This document shows positions 40,615 to 51,279 of a stretch of 64,000 bases of DNA, piece by piece (the first letter of the stretch is position 1; each line of letters starts with the position of its first letter). Both the position numbers and the translations under genes were made by a program. The stretch comes from Rhynchopus sp. YZ270_cl-10. Its lineage: Eukaryota > Euglenozoa > Diplonemea > Diplonemida > Diplonemidae. Location: the NCBI GenBank assembly GCA_964035575.1, contig OZ037898.1, forward strand, positions 930,001 to 994,000, given 5' to 3'. The notes below the pieces were generated by a model. That model worked only from the letters and a program-made list of their open reading frames with translations. It was not told the DNA's origin and searched no databases.

Positions 40615-41450
40615 TTGTTGGCACCGCCCCCCTGTCTTCGTATTTATTACCCCGTCGACAGGCCAAACAGCGTTGGGCTCAGAAGAAGCAGTGCAAGACA
40701 GTCACTGGGGATCAACATGAGAACCAACTCCCAACAACACAGGCTACCGAAGTAGCAGGTGGGGTGTTGCGGGTGTTTGGGGTGAGAAAATCGATTTTGG
40801 TAAGTTGCAGCAGAACATTCTTAAGTTCGCACTAGTCGAGAGAGGCTTACCCGCTGCAGTGAAGCAGTGCACCCATTTAAGGGTGGAGAAGCGTGACACG
40901 CACATACAAGTATGTACGTTACTTCAACAAAGGCTGAATTCTGGTAATTCTAAGGGATGTGAATTCAGCCACCACGCAGGTAGTGTTTTAAGGTTCCTCG
41001 CTTTGTGCTACACAGCGGACTCATGACACAAAGGAGTTGCCCCCGCTCTCTTTCGCGCAAACTTAAGAAAATTCTGGAGTCACTACAACCTGGCGTGCGG
41101 GTACAGATGCATTGCTTTGTTCTTTCCTCAAAGTCATATCTGATCTCTCGGGTCTGTACTAAAGTCAGTGTTTAGATAAGCATCCACTTGACTCGTTCTA
41201 ACAACCGTTGAAATCTAGAACAAAACAATACACTGCCCCTTCTCACACCAAGCCGCCATGCTTCAAGAGCATGCCCTGGGCAAAAATTACTGTGACAAAA
41301 ATTGGTTTTCTGGGGGAACGCGATATTTTCTTGTGCCTACTGTAGTCCTCCGCAAGAGCAGAGGACAGACTTTCCGGATCCCGAAGTCGAATTTTTTGCA
41401 CTAGCTATGCTCCCTGGGTTAAATGGCTATAGCAGTGACTGACTAAGAGT
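40615..41450 (+). repeat. ~0.8-kb dispersed repeat, copy 1
   Basis: Shares with 45745-46470, in the same order: GACAGGCCAAACA, CATGAGAAC-AACTCCC, GCGGGTACAGA, ATGCTTCAAGAGCATGCC, TTTTCTGGGGGAACGC, ATATTTTCTTGTGCCT, AGAGGACAGACTTTCCGGA, GCACTAGCTATGCTCCCTGG. In one frame it reads RQAKQRWAQKKQCKT..., perhaps a decayed transposase end. No intact gene. Confidence 0.65.
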
Positions 41451-42099
41451 TTCATAATAATTGGGGCGGTCTATGGGGTGGGTTAATGGAAAAATTGGTT
41501 TAAAAACCCAACTTTTGCGGTCCCCACCCGGTTTGCAATAATTGCACCAGCTCTTCCATCGGCACTGTTTCGCTGTCACGATGAAGGGTCGTCGGTTCGG
41601 GTACCTGTTGAGAGAAATTGAGTGCAAAAGTAGAGACTACAACAAAAAAAAATCAAACAAACAAACAAGAAGCCGCTCCGTACCTCTTCCATGCAAAAAA
41701 GAAAGTAAAAGACTGCCCTTCCTCAGTCCGGAAGTAGCACCTCATCCGGTTCCCTGACGTAAAAGAGTTGTAGAGGTTACGAGATGCCATGATAAAAAAG
41801 TAAAAGTGACAATTTTGACAATAAAAATATGCTTCGATTTACATCCGAGCGGGACAAAGGCGAAAAGGGGGAGCGGGGGGGTGTAAAAACCGGGGCTTAA
41901 AAACATACCTTGCAGCACTCGCTCGGCCTACTCTCCAGGTACGAGAACATCACTGCACGAACAATCCCACTGATACTGATACCTGCATTCTATTTGTTGC
42001 CACATGGTAAAAATGACCAAAACTTCGACCAATTTTTTTTTTCTTCACAATTTGCTCATTGAGGCTTTGTATTTTTTGGGCCATTTATGACCCACCACG

Positions 42100-42660
42100 C
42101 CCGATTTTGGGCGAGAAGAAAAAAAAATTTGGGTCAAAAATCGACGCGTCTTTGGTAAAATCACGACTTTTCGGGCGCGAAACCACGTTTTAGACCCCCA
42201 CAGATGCTCAAAAGTGCCAAATTTTGCTTTTAATGGCCTCAAAGGATCACGGGAGCACCCCTCGTAATTACGAGGGCTCCCCACGCCGTGACGTCGTCAT
42301 TGCGCGCGTAATTTCCCACGTATGCGGGCGTGGTTGGTCATAAAATGGCCCAAAAACCCCAAACAAAACCTCAGATTGACCAAATCGAGGAAAAATTGTC
42401 AAGTCGAAATTTCAGCCAAAATACGGTCATTTTGGTTATACCCCGCGGTGTATGCAGTAGCTAGAACACGTACACAGCTAAGTTCCTAAGCGATTTCCTT
42501 CACATTTTTCATGAAAAATTGGTCAAAAATCGACTTGTCTTTGGTAAAAAAACCACGAAAAATCGGCTGCGCAAAACCGCGTTTTAGACCCCCACAGATG
42601 CTCAAAAGTGCCAATTTTTGCTTTTAATGGCCTCAAATCGTCGAAATTAGGCCTATATAG
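42100..42660 (+). repeat. CCCCCACAGATGCTCAAAAGTG repeats
   Basis: A roughly 130-bp unit occurs at about 42125-42245 and 42520-42645: GGTCAAAAATCGAC, GTCTTTGGTAAAA, TTTTAGACCCCCACAGATGC, TTTTAATGGCCTCAAA. Single related phrases lie near 38690 and 44785, and reverse-strand ones near 39840 and 43310. Confidence 0.75.
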
Positions 42661-42717
42661 GGCAAAAAAAAATTTTTGAGAGTCCCTTTCCCTGGGAGGC
42701 AATAGCCACCGGGTGTG

Positions 42718-43015
42718 CAGGGGGTACCCCGGGGGGTACCCCCCAGGGTCCGCGGGGGTACCCCATGGGGTACCCCCGCGGACCCTGAGGGGTACCCCAT
42801 GGGGTACCCCCGCGGACCCTGGGGGGTACCCCTCGGGGTACCCCAAACCCCCCAAAGGGTACCCCGCGCGGACCCTACCCAACCCTGTGGGGTACCCCCT
42901 GGGGTAGCCCACGCGAGGGGGTACCCCCCGCGGACCCTACCCTGTGTGGTACCCTACCCTGCGGGGTACCCCTTTTGGGGGTACCCCCGGGGGTACCCCC
43001 AAAAGGGTCCGCTGG
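42718..43015. repeat. GGGGTACCCC palindromic array, second block
   Basis: GGGGTACCCC and CCATGG palindromes in tandem with GCGGACCCT spacers; the same design as 40007-40140. Open frames reading Gly-Tyr-Pro in several phases are artefacts. Confidence 0.9.
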
Positions 43016-43029
43016 GCCACCGTGTGGGT

Positions 43030-43335
43030 GGTCGTAGGATCGAAATTTGTGAAAAATTTTCACTTTTTTTTTTTGACCCAAAAATTTTTTTTTCGACAAG
43101 GCAACGGGAAAAATGACTAAGGGGAAAGGGGAAAAAAGGGAAAAACGGGAAATTTGAGGATCCCCTATTTTGAGGATCATTTTCACAGTCACATTTTACC
43201 TTAGCAAAATCTGAAAAAAAAAATTTTTTTTTCGAAAAATTTTTAGACCCCTGGGGTGGGTCTGGGGGCACCGAAAAATGCAAAAAAACGTAAAAATCGG
43301 GTGTTTTGAGCATCTGTGGTTACACCATATACACG
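43030..43335 (+). repeat. GGCACCGAAAAATGCAAAAA repeat, copy 2
   Basis: CCCTGGGGTGGGTCTGGGGG, GGCACCGAAAAATGC and CATCTGTGGTTACACCATAT match copy 1 at 39590-39880 in the same orientation. Confidence 0.75.
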
Positions 43336-43425
43336 TCTGTAACCCCACATAGGCCCATTACCATGGTTTCGTTAGCCCTTGTGGCATGCCCTCCTGCAGT
43401 TTCCTGCTCATCGGCGGCCTCTAGT

Positions 43426-43532
43426 GCTCGCTTCGCTCGCGGAGGTACACCGTAAAAATTTTTCCGCTTGCTGCGCTCGCGGAGGTACACCTTGAAAGTT
43501 TTCCCGCTCGCTTCGCTCGCGGAGGTACACCA
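43426..43532. repeat. CGCTCGC hairpin array, 3 copies
   Basis: CCGCTCGCTTCGCTCGCGG units at about 40-bp spacing, with GAGGTACACC spacers. This is the reverse strand of the 24852 array design. Confidence 0.85.
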
Positions 43533-44132
43533 TAAAATTTCTTTACCTTTGGCCATTTTTTCGTTGTAAAATTTTATCACTGGTGGCATGCTTCCCAGTT
43601 CACAAACGTGCATCGAAAAACCCGTAAAATAACATGAAATCTGTGGTCAATGGTGTAAAAGTCCTTCGCTAATTGGTTTTTTGGGGATTTGCTCTACTTG
43701 GGTACTAGGGACAGATCACACTTCAGGCCACTTGGTTTTTGGTCATACACATGTATGAGTCCCCAAAAGCACCTATTTTTGAGGCCGTTTTCGACCTGAA
43801 AAGCCAGTTCGCACAGGCACAAGCCAATTTGCTGTTTTATTGTGAGCGGCACGCGCTAGCGGGTCCGGGAACTGTGGCGTCAAGCTGCCCAGTACGCACG
43901 CACCTTTTACAACCAAAGAGTGTACACCCTTTTTCCGCTCGCTTGGTGTTCCGGAGGGGGCCTAGATTGACATGTCGTTGACATGTCCTTGACACAAGGG
44001 GGTGTCACTTTATAATTTGTGTGGGTTTTTTGTCCGGGAAAAACGAATCGTCCAAAAATCCCGGCAGAACATTCCCGACCATTTTTAGCTGGGATTTTTG
44101 AACTTTGCCCAAAAATTGCAAAAAAAAAAAAT

Positions 44133-44485
44133 TTCCGCTCGCTGCGCTCGCGGAGGTACACTATAAATTTTCCGCTCTCTTCGCTCGCGGAAAAACTACC
44201 CGTAAAAATTTTTCCCCGCGCGCTTCGCGCGCGGGAATTTACTTTTACCGCTCGCTTCGCTCGCGGAACAACTACTCGTAAAAATGTTTCCCGCGCGCTT
44301 CGCGCGCGGGAATATACTTTTTCCGCTCGCTTCGCTCGCGGAAAAACTACCCGTAAAAATTTTTACCCGCGCGCTTCGCGCGCGGGAATAGTGTGTAATT
44401 GTTTTTGTATTGTGTTCGCGAGCGAACACAATACAAAAACAATTACACAATACCAAGCATTAGTAAAAAAATTACATCCGCGAGC
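44133..44485. repeat. CGCTCGC / CGCGCGC hairpin array
   Basis: Alternating CCGCTCGCTTCGCTCGCGG and CCCGCGCGCTTCGCGCGCGG units every 40 bp or so; the second type is a perfect 9-bp stem with a TTC loop. It includes TTGTGTTCGCGAGCGAACAC near 44410. Long Ala/Arg-rich open frames on both strands are artefacts of the array. Confidence 0.85.
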
Positions 44486-45126
44486 GAAGCGAGCGGAAAA
44501 TTTTTCAAGGTTTTCTTCAAGTCCACCTTACAAAAAAGTCAGATCTCGGTCAAAAATCCCCAAAATCCCCCCACCGACAATTTGTTTCTGAGTTCGAAAA
44601 ATTGTCTCGAAAGTCGTCAAAATTTCAGGCATTCACTTCATTTGCACCAGATCGTTCAAATACAAAACCCGAAAAAAATCCTCCACCCATAACTTCACTG
44701 TCGTATTATTTTTCCATTTCCGACAAAGTGCAAAATTCCCAAAAAATTCCCAAAAAATCCACTTTTGCTAGAAAAAATATGCGCTACCCACAGATGGTCA
44801 AAAACACTCAAAAATTTCTGCATTGGCTTTATTTCACACAAAAGCTCGACATAGTAATTTTTCACATTTTTTTTGACAAAAATTTTCACATCAAAATCAC
44901 GTCCTCCGTGGGACCCCTAAAATACACCCAAAAATGGGGTCCATTTTTGCATTTAAGCATCTCACAAAGGCACTATTGTGCTGATTTCTGCATTTTCCCC
45001 GCCGGGACTGACCTCCGCTGAGTCCACCATATTTTTACTCGATTAGATTAGTGGAGCGGAAGTTGATTTACTGCCAAAAAACACAAAATTTCTAAAATCG
45101 GTGTTAAAAAAAGGGGTAAGTAGGCT

Positions 45127-46914
45127 AGTACCCAAGTTTCTAGTACCCATTTAGGATAATACCCAGTGGGTATTATCCTAAATTATTTGGGTATTATCCT
45201 AAATTATTTTTGGGTACTGGGTACCCAGGTACCCAGGTACCCAGGTACCGGCACACTGGTGTACAAGGAAAAAAGTCGTGAAAGAGCAACCACAGCTCCA
45301 CATGACAAACACAAAAGTGTCCAGTCACGTGGGGCATTCATGCACTGAGGAGATAATGTTCCAACAATTTACAAGAAAGATTACTTAACCTACTGCTGGA
45401 AGTTGCCAGGTCGTAGTAACACACAAAGTGTGCCTCCGTTCGGGAAGACCGGATATTCTAGAGACCAAAAAGGCCTCAAGAATATCTTCCGGTAGTCAAG
45501 GTATAACCGAGTGAACGGCCCAAGACCCCCGTGGAGAAGTTAAATGTTGTAATGCTATCAAGTAGAAACTGCGACCACTGTCTTACCCTCCTCAATGCAT
45601 GGTGGTTGATGTCTTCCACAACAAATTTCCTGTACCCAGGTACCCAAATTCCCAGACCCACGCAGTGGCACATGACCGCCAAGTGTGAGTGACCCACACA
45701 TGAGGGAATGCGACACTACGCAAAATTTACCACCAGACCCTGTCTTCGTGCACCTGAAGTACAACGCCGCAGACAGGCCAAACATGCGTTGGACTCAGAG
45801 GAATGCCCGCTGTGCAGGTATCAAACATGAGAACAACTCCCAGCAACAAGGGGCGCCTTTTGGCGGGCGTTGTTGAGGGTGTTTGGGGTGCAAAGTTTTC
45901 CACAATTTTGATGCGCGGGTACAGAAGTGTTATCTTGTTCTTTCATCTCTAGGAAATGTAAATGTCAATCGCGTTTAACTACCACGAGGGCTTGTTCAGT
46001 GAACCCACAAGGGGTCGAAGGGGGTTGGTTATCCCGTATCTATCAAAGGTTGTGTCGACCAGGCTAAACCACTATGTTACGCTGTACGTTGTTAAATCCG
46101 AAGAAATAACACTTTAGCAGCCGCAGGAAGTTTGCTAAAAAGAGTGCCTCACGCTACACAAACCACCACCCGCGATTGACTTAGATGTTATAACAAAGAG
46201 AATTCAGAACAAAACAACACCCTGCCCCATACACACTAAATTGTCATGCTTCAAGAGCATGCCTGGGCCAAAATTACTCGACAAAAAAGGCAACAAGACT
46301 ACCCACAAGGAGTGTGAAATGTGCACTGGTTTTCTGGGGGAACGCAATATTTTCTTGTGCCTCGTCCTCCGCAAGCAGAGGACAGACTTTCCGGAAGGTT
46401 TCCAAAGTCGAATTTCTTGCACTAGCTATGCTCCCTGGGTTAATGGCAATAGCAGTGACTGACAGAGTGTTCCCACCCCCCTTTCCACCCCATATGTTCG
46501 CTCGTTCTGCACAGTTGGTTCTCGATGTTGCACTCGCGATACCTGTTTAAAGTGAAGTTGTGAGTGGTGGGGAATTTAAAGAAGGTGATTTCTTTAAAAA
46601 ATAAGTTGGCCTGAGGGTGTAAAATATTGTTATGGAGACTTTTTGGAGGAAATACGAGTCGACGGCCTTACTTTGTTGAATATTCACCATAAAGTTAACA
46701 TATTTACATACCTTGTCTTGCGCCTTCGCTGCTGTCAAGGTGCCTTCTCTTGGTACCCAGTACCCAGTACCCAGTACCCAGTACCCAGTACCCAGTACCC
46801 AGTACCCAGTACCCAGTACCCATAATACCCAAAATAATTTAGGATAATACCCAAATAATTTAGGATAATACCCACTGGGTATTATCCTAAATGGGTACAA
46901 CAAACTTGGGCACT
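45127..46914. mobile_element. 1.8-kb element with ~95-bp inverted ends
   Basis: 45127-45222 and 46819-46914 are inverted copies: TA-GT(A/G)CCCAAGTTT at the outside, then ATTTAGGATAATACCC, GGGTATTATCCTAAATTATT repeats and GGGTACTGGGTACCC. The interior carries the second copy of the 0.8-kb repeat (45745-46470) with short open pieces that look like a decayed Cys-rich protein (THKECEMC). It ends in a (ACCCAGT)10 array at 46750-46821. Probably a degenerate or non-autonomous DNA transposon. Confidence 0.6.
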
Positions 46915-46944
46915 AAGTGACTTTTCCCTTAAAAAAATTTTTTT

Positions 46945-47075
46945 TCGACTCGGCCCGAGTCGGCCCGACTTTTGAAAAAAAAAAAAAAATAAAAAAAAGT
47001 CGGCCCGAGTCGGCCCGACTCCCAGATTTTCCAAAAACTCGGCCCGACTCGGCCCGACTACCATCTATGTAATTA
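46945..47075 (-). repeat. GTCGGGCCGA decamer block, right
   Basis: Decamer repeats in reverse orientation ending ACTACCATCTATGTAATTA; the last 37 bases are the exact complement of 38302-38338. Confidence 0.85.
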
Positions 47076-47298
47076 GTTGAAGTTATTTTTATAAACTCCC
47101 AACTAACAACCCCGACCTCGCGACCTGATTTTGGTCCGGTAGCTGGTGAAGACTGTCTGTAACGGAGCTGTGCTGGAATCTGCGCGTTTCTGCAGATTTG
47201 TGCACCAAAATGACAGATTCACGCCGTAAGTAAAGCCTAACGTTATCGTTCCACCTTATCACAACTTGAAACACAGATACACACTTTCCACCTCAACA

Positions 47299-48090
47299 AT
47301 GTCTGTGCTGCTCACCGTGCTCCCGTCTGTTCTGCTGCAGGCGATCTGCAACGACAGGCAGTGCTGTCCCAACTACCAGCGGATGAACCCCAGCGCAGTG
47401 TGTGAGGCGAACGCGGTCGGCGCTGAGTGCACAGGTGCCGCCTGCGCGAAAGCGGACTACTTCTTTGGTGCAGGTCTGGGCCCAAAGGCGATACGCGGAG
47501 CGACGACCATGCAGGAGGGCATGGACGCGTGGCTGGACCTGCCCGGGTCGCAGATCCACAACATCCCTGAACACCTGCTGAACAACCCTGTGCTGTTCAT
47601 AGGTGTCGATACGGTGGGGGCGCTCACGGGTACCATCACTTGCGGTTCAGGCATGGTGTGTGAGTTTTACCTCTCCTTCTACGAGTGCGGCGACTGCCCA
47701 AACAAGCCCGTTGGGTTCTACGCGATTGCGGCACGCGATGGGTGGAAGAGGATGCCCTGCCAGATGCGCTTCACGACAGGCAGCGACTCGCTCACACGCC
47801 ACAGGCTTGTGACGTACGTGATCACTGCGACATACGGCTCACCTGCGTACGTTGGGATCCCTGAGGGTGTGGGCCTCGCCTTCCTCACGGTCGCCACCGG
47901 CGAGGACTGCCTCTCTTACCCCCCGACCATCTGCGCGGCAGTGCCGAAGTGCTACTGGGACACCAACGCTGGACACTGCTCCGTGGGCTACTGCCAGGTG
48001 CCACGTGGCCCGGTGCTGAACCAGCGCTGCAGCGACCACAGCTGTGCCTACGACGACGTGGCGCTGCTGCCATGGGCACCTGTGGTGTGA
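47299..48090 (+). CDS. Secreted or surface Cys-rich protein, 263 residues
   Basis: The start is the ATG at 47299, which opens a typical signal peptide (MSVLLTVLPSVLLQA) with cleavage expected near residue 15-16. The mature part has about 20 cysteines, many in pairs or CxxC-like spacing (NDRQCCPNYQRM, ECGDCPNKP, YCQVP, RCSDHSCAYDD), so it is probably disulfide-bonded outside the cell or in the secretory lumen. The middle (about 80-215) looks like a beta-rich domain (GALTGTITCGSGMVCEFYLSFYECGDC). No second membrane helix or clear lipid-anchor signal. The family is not recognised. Confidence 0.7.
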   Translation: MSVLLTVLPSVLLQAICNDRQCCPNYQRMNPSAVCEANAVGAECTGAACAKADYFFGAGLGPKAIRGATTMQEGMDAWLDLPGSQIHNIPEHLLNNPVLFIGVDTVGALTGTITCGSGMVCEFYLSFYECGDCPNKPVGFYAIAARDGWKRMPCQMRFTTGSDSLTRHRLVTYVITATYGSPAYVGIPEGVGLAFLTVATGEDCLSYPPTICAAVPKCYWDTNAGHCSVGYCQVPRGPVLNQRCSDHSCAYDDVALLPWAPVV

Positions 48091-48961
48091 TATGATGTGA
48101 CGTGCCGTGGCACCACACAACAGACAACATCTATCCTATCTCATCCCATCTCATCCCATCGCTTGCTTTGATCTTTTTTCTTTCGACCTTGACCACAAGT
48201 ATTATGTGTTAGTGCCTTTTATGATCCGAGAAAGCATTACGGCCTCCTGAGGTCCATTAGCTTCGTTCACCTCCCACTTTCAATCTTGTCTCAAAACAAA
48301 CTATCAAAGCAAAACCTACAGCACCGAAGTGCGCAACCGGGTGCATACCTGCAACCCAATTACAATTACGACCCACCCCCCTTCCCCCCCACTCACTCAC
48401 TCCCCCCCTCGCCCCCCACTGCTGGAGGAGAAGTGCAATCCTGAGATTGCATCTCCACGTATGTCACCCCCCATTGCTTTCCCCAACAAACAAAAACCAG
48501 AGCGTGACTGTTTAAACGCGTCACTCGAACTACAAAACACAAAAAAAAGAGTTGATTATTTTTTTCCTTGTTCTGCTTTTGTCTCGCAGGGTTGCAATGC
48601 TATTCTCTTCCTTCGTCCACAGAGGCGTGATGCACAGTCAGCTTCGCTATATTCGAAGGCATCCACTTTAAAGAGGACCCCCAACCAGACCCTGATATTC
48701 ATCTGACGAAGGAGTGGAAACATGAGTACATATGTGTGGGCCACAAAGGCATGGACCACAAAGGGGTGTAGGATCTGCTCGCAGAGGTGTCCCCTTAGTC
48801 GTACACCTCTATCGTCTCAGTGGTGACATGTCTGCCTTATTGTTGTCTCCTTCCGTCTGTGCGTTCTCGTGTTCAATGTTTCAACCTCTCCTCTTTCCCG
48901 TGTAGTGATTTTTTAGTGGTTTTTAGAATCGACAGAGTGTAAATGAAGATTTTGCAGCTTC
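48091..48961. other. Intergenic with possible exon pair
   Basis: Between two plus-strand genes. Frames at about 48410-48458 (LLEEKCNPEIASP) and 48638-48771 (LSFAIFEGIHFKEDPQ..., stop TAG) would join in phase across a 179-bp GTATGT...CACAG intron and give a protein-like 60-residue end, but no ATG precedes the first piece in frame. It may be the end of an unseen small gene or a relic. Confidence 0.25.
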
Positions 48962-50152
48962 ATGTCTTTCTTCCGTACCCACAAAACAGAGAGACACAAA
49001 ATAATGGAAATATGTGTCGTGAGCTTTGACGGAGTGAAGTACGCAGTCGATGTGGGTGTGGATGATACAACTGCGGACATACGGAGGAAGGTGGCGTCTG
49101 CAGCAGAGTTGTGCGAAGACGGCTTTGACATGACCTTTGGAGAGAAGGTGATGGCCGAAGGAGACGACACGACGCAGCTGAGTGCTGGGGACACAGTTGT
49201 GCTGACGAAGACGCTGTCACAGAAGGACGACGCCATTGCAGCTCTTCGTGACCTGGGTGAGACAGACCTCACTTCAGAGAGGTTCGAACGTCTGACAGAT
49301 CCCAAGCTGATTCATTTGTTTCTGAAGGCAGAAGTTGTCACTGAGATCCCCCAAAGCTTCTTGAGATGTAAGACGCTCGGAGAACTTGATCTCAGTGGTG
49401 TGCCAGGTGTGACTAAAATATGCGGAAGCGTTCTTGAAAACAGCTCATTGCCCACTGCTGATTTATCTGGGTGGAGCAATTTGATACGTATTGAGACTTT
49501 TTTTCTGAACAACTGCAGCGCGTTGCGAACCCTTGATTTGTCTGGTTGGAACAATCTGACGCACATTGCGAGCTACTTCCTCGACGGTTGCAGTGCATTG
49601 ACCTCTCTAGATTTATCTGGGTGGAACAATGTAACGGAGATTGGATGCTCGTTCCTCTCCCACTGCAGCGCATTGCGAACTCTTGACTTGTCTGGTTGGA
49701 ACAATGTGACCCAACTTGGGCACACCTTCCTCTTCAACTGCAGCGCATTGCGAACCGTTGATTTGTCTGGGTGGAACAATATGACGCAGATTGAGCCCTC
49801 CTTCCTCTTCAACTGCAGGGCATTGACCACCCTAGACTTGTCTGGGTGGAACAATGTGACGCGAATCGGATGCTCGTTCCTCACCAACTGCAGCGCATTG
49901 CGAACCCTAGACTTGTCTGGGTGGAACAATCTCTCGCACGTAGGGAACAACTTCCTCTTCATCTGCACTGCGTTGGAAACGCTTGATATTTCTGGGTGGA
50001 CGAGTGTGACGCACATTGAGACAGGCTTCCTAAGTGGATGCAAAATACGGTCAAGCAGCATCAACGTCACCGGATCGAGCAGTGTTGTGTCAGAATATGT
50101 GAAGAACCATAGCCTCATGGACAATACCACATGCAAATGTGTGTGCATGTGA
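48962..50152 (+). CDS. Ubiquitin-like domain plus BspA-type LRR protein
   Basis: 396 residues if the ATG at 48962 is used; the ATG at 49004 begins exactly at the ubiquitin-like fold (MEICVVSFDGVKYAVDVGVD, compare ubiquitin's first strands), so it may be the real start. After the Ubl (about 15-80) and a linker, nine tandem 24-residue leucine-rich repeats run from about 138 to 355 with consensus LDLSGWNNVTxIGxxFLxNC, the BspA-like type common in protist surface and cytosolic proteins. The repeat units are also similar in DNA, so they expanded recently. The C-terminus is Cys-rich (CKCVCM). No Gly-Gly processing site follows the Ubl, so it is a built-in domain. Probably a protein-interaction adaptor. 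Confidence 0.75.
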   Translation: MSFFRTHKTERHKIMEICVVSFDGVKYAVDVGVDDTTADIRRKVASAAELCEDGFDMTFGEKVMAEGDDTTQLSAGDTVVLTKTLSQKDDAIAALRDLGETDLTSERFERLTDPKLIHLFLKAEVVTEIPQSFLRCKTLGELDLSGVPGVTKICGSVLENSSLPTADLSGWSNLIRIETFFLNNCSALRTLDLSGWNNLTHIASYFLDGCSALTSLDLSGWNNVTEIGCSFLSHCSALRTLDLSGWNNVTQLGHTFLFNCSALRTVDLSGWNNMTQIEPSFLFNCRALTTLDLSGWNNVTRIGCSFLTNCSALRTLDLSGWNNLSHVGNNFLFICTALETLDISGWTSVTHIETGFLSGCKIRSSSINVTGSSSVVSEYVKNHSLMDNTTCKCVCM

Positions 50153-50798
50153 GACACATGCATCTTTAGAGGCTAGTTGCTTATTGCGCTGTTCAAATAA
50201 CGAATTTTACATTGCACGTTGCACTCTGCCCCCCATTCCCAAAAAAAAAAGAAGAAATTGGCGTCATTGTTTTTATGCAAACGAGACTTCTTGAGAATTT
50301 TTTATGCCCTTCCTTCACCTCATTAATGTGCTTCAGGCAGAAAGGGGTTTTTTCTTCTGACATCCACTCTGAGACTCCGTATCTTGGTCAGTTTTTAGTT
50401 CAAATCTTCCATTTTTCAACCGAGCTGCGTTTTTAGTACGTTTCATCTGCTCTTCTTTTCTACATCTGGTGTGAGGATATTGAGCGTAAGGTTGACATGC
50501 TGTGGCCTTTTAGTTGCAATATTCCGTTTGTGACAGTATGCCCCCCCCGGTCCCCCCTTTTTTTCTTGTTGTCAAAACAGTGTTGTTTCGACCTTTGCCT
50601 CGCGGTGTGGGGATCGCTGCTTAAGTGCAGTGATACAATGAAGCTTTAAAAAACAAAAGACCTCTCCCCCTTGTTAACTGTTTGTTCTCTCTTGCACACC
50701 ACACACACATACCCTACCATTTTCCCTTCAATACGAAGTCGTCCTTGATTTGGCTGTCTTGTGGGTGAACGAAGAAACTCGTCAGCACTTTCCACGAA

Positions 50799-50951
50799 AT
50801 GGATGTAGGACTACATGGTTGGGTGTCCACCCCGCGGTACACCTGGTCATACCAAAGGTACACTGTCCACGAGAGGGATTTTTTAGTGTGGTGAATTTTT
50901 ATTAGAAGGTGACTGAGCACGAGAGGCTTGGATCATCTTATAAACTTTTCT
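50799..50951 (+). repeat. GGATGTAGGACT plus GAGAGGCTTAGG modules, fused
   Basis: The best full copy of the two modules in series: ATGGATGTAGGACT, CATGGTTGGGTGTCC, GGTCATACCAAAGGTACACT, GTCCACGAGAGGG, GGTGAATTTTTATTAGAAGG, then GACTGAGCACGAGAGGCTTG and GATCATCTTATAAACTTTTC. The last 75 bp match 60590-60656. Confidence 0.8.
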
Positions 50952-50960
50952 TTTATTTCA

Positions 50961-51068
50961 CTGCTTTCGGAAGTCGGTCAACGACCTGTCACGACCTGTC
51001 GGCGGTGTGTATAAAGTCCCTGTGTCAGCAACCTGTCAATATCGACCCCCTCTCCCGGAGCACCATTC
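50961..51068 (+). repeat. GGAAGTCGGTCAACG repeat, copy 2
   Basis: Matches 7963-8080 in order and orientation (GCTTTCGGAAGTCGGTCAAC, GTGTGTATAAAGTCCCTGTG, CCCGGAGCACCATT). Confidence 0.8.
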
Positions 51069-51279
51069 AAGGCAACTTATTTTCAAGAGCTTGATACTAT
51101 TATGCACAATGGTACTGGCCGTCATAAGGCTCTTTGATCACCGATCTCAGGGAAGCAATCCTCTATCGATTCCTGTGGGTGATGTCAATGCGGGGAAAAA
51201 ATGGCAACACAACACAACTCCACAACACCCCAAAAAAAATGTATCAAAAACTAGGTATTTTTTCCCCCTCTGCAAAAAG

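Larger units (their letters stand above)
38641..47298. other. Interior of the repeat nest, gene-free
   Basis: Apart from the repeats listed separately I find no supported gene in this 8.7 kb. Parts not assigned (39212-39589, 41451-42099, 43533-44132, 44486-45126, 45223-45744) are moderately AT-rich and open frames in them are short. The 3' end (47080-47298) is the leader of the next gene. Confidence 0.55.
50153..51279. other. Intergenic with three stacked modules
   Basis: AT-rich to 50798, then a block of three modules (listed separately) up to 51068, then the leader of the next gene with a pyrimidine tract ending TCTGCAAAAAG before the ATG. Confidence 0.55.

Noticed and set aside
42523-43116. 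Gly-Tyr-Pro-rich frames
   Set aside because: Artefact of the GGGGTACCCC palindromes.
44019-44591. Ala/Arg-rich frames across the CGCTCGC arrays
   Set aside because: Open on both strands because of the GC-rich repeat unit; no conserved domain.
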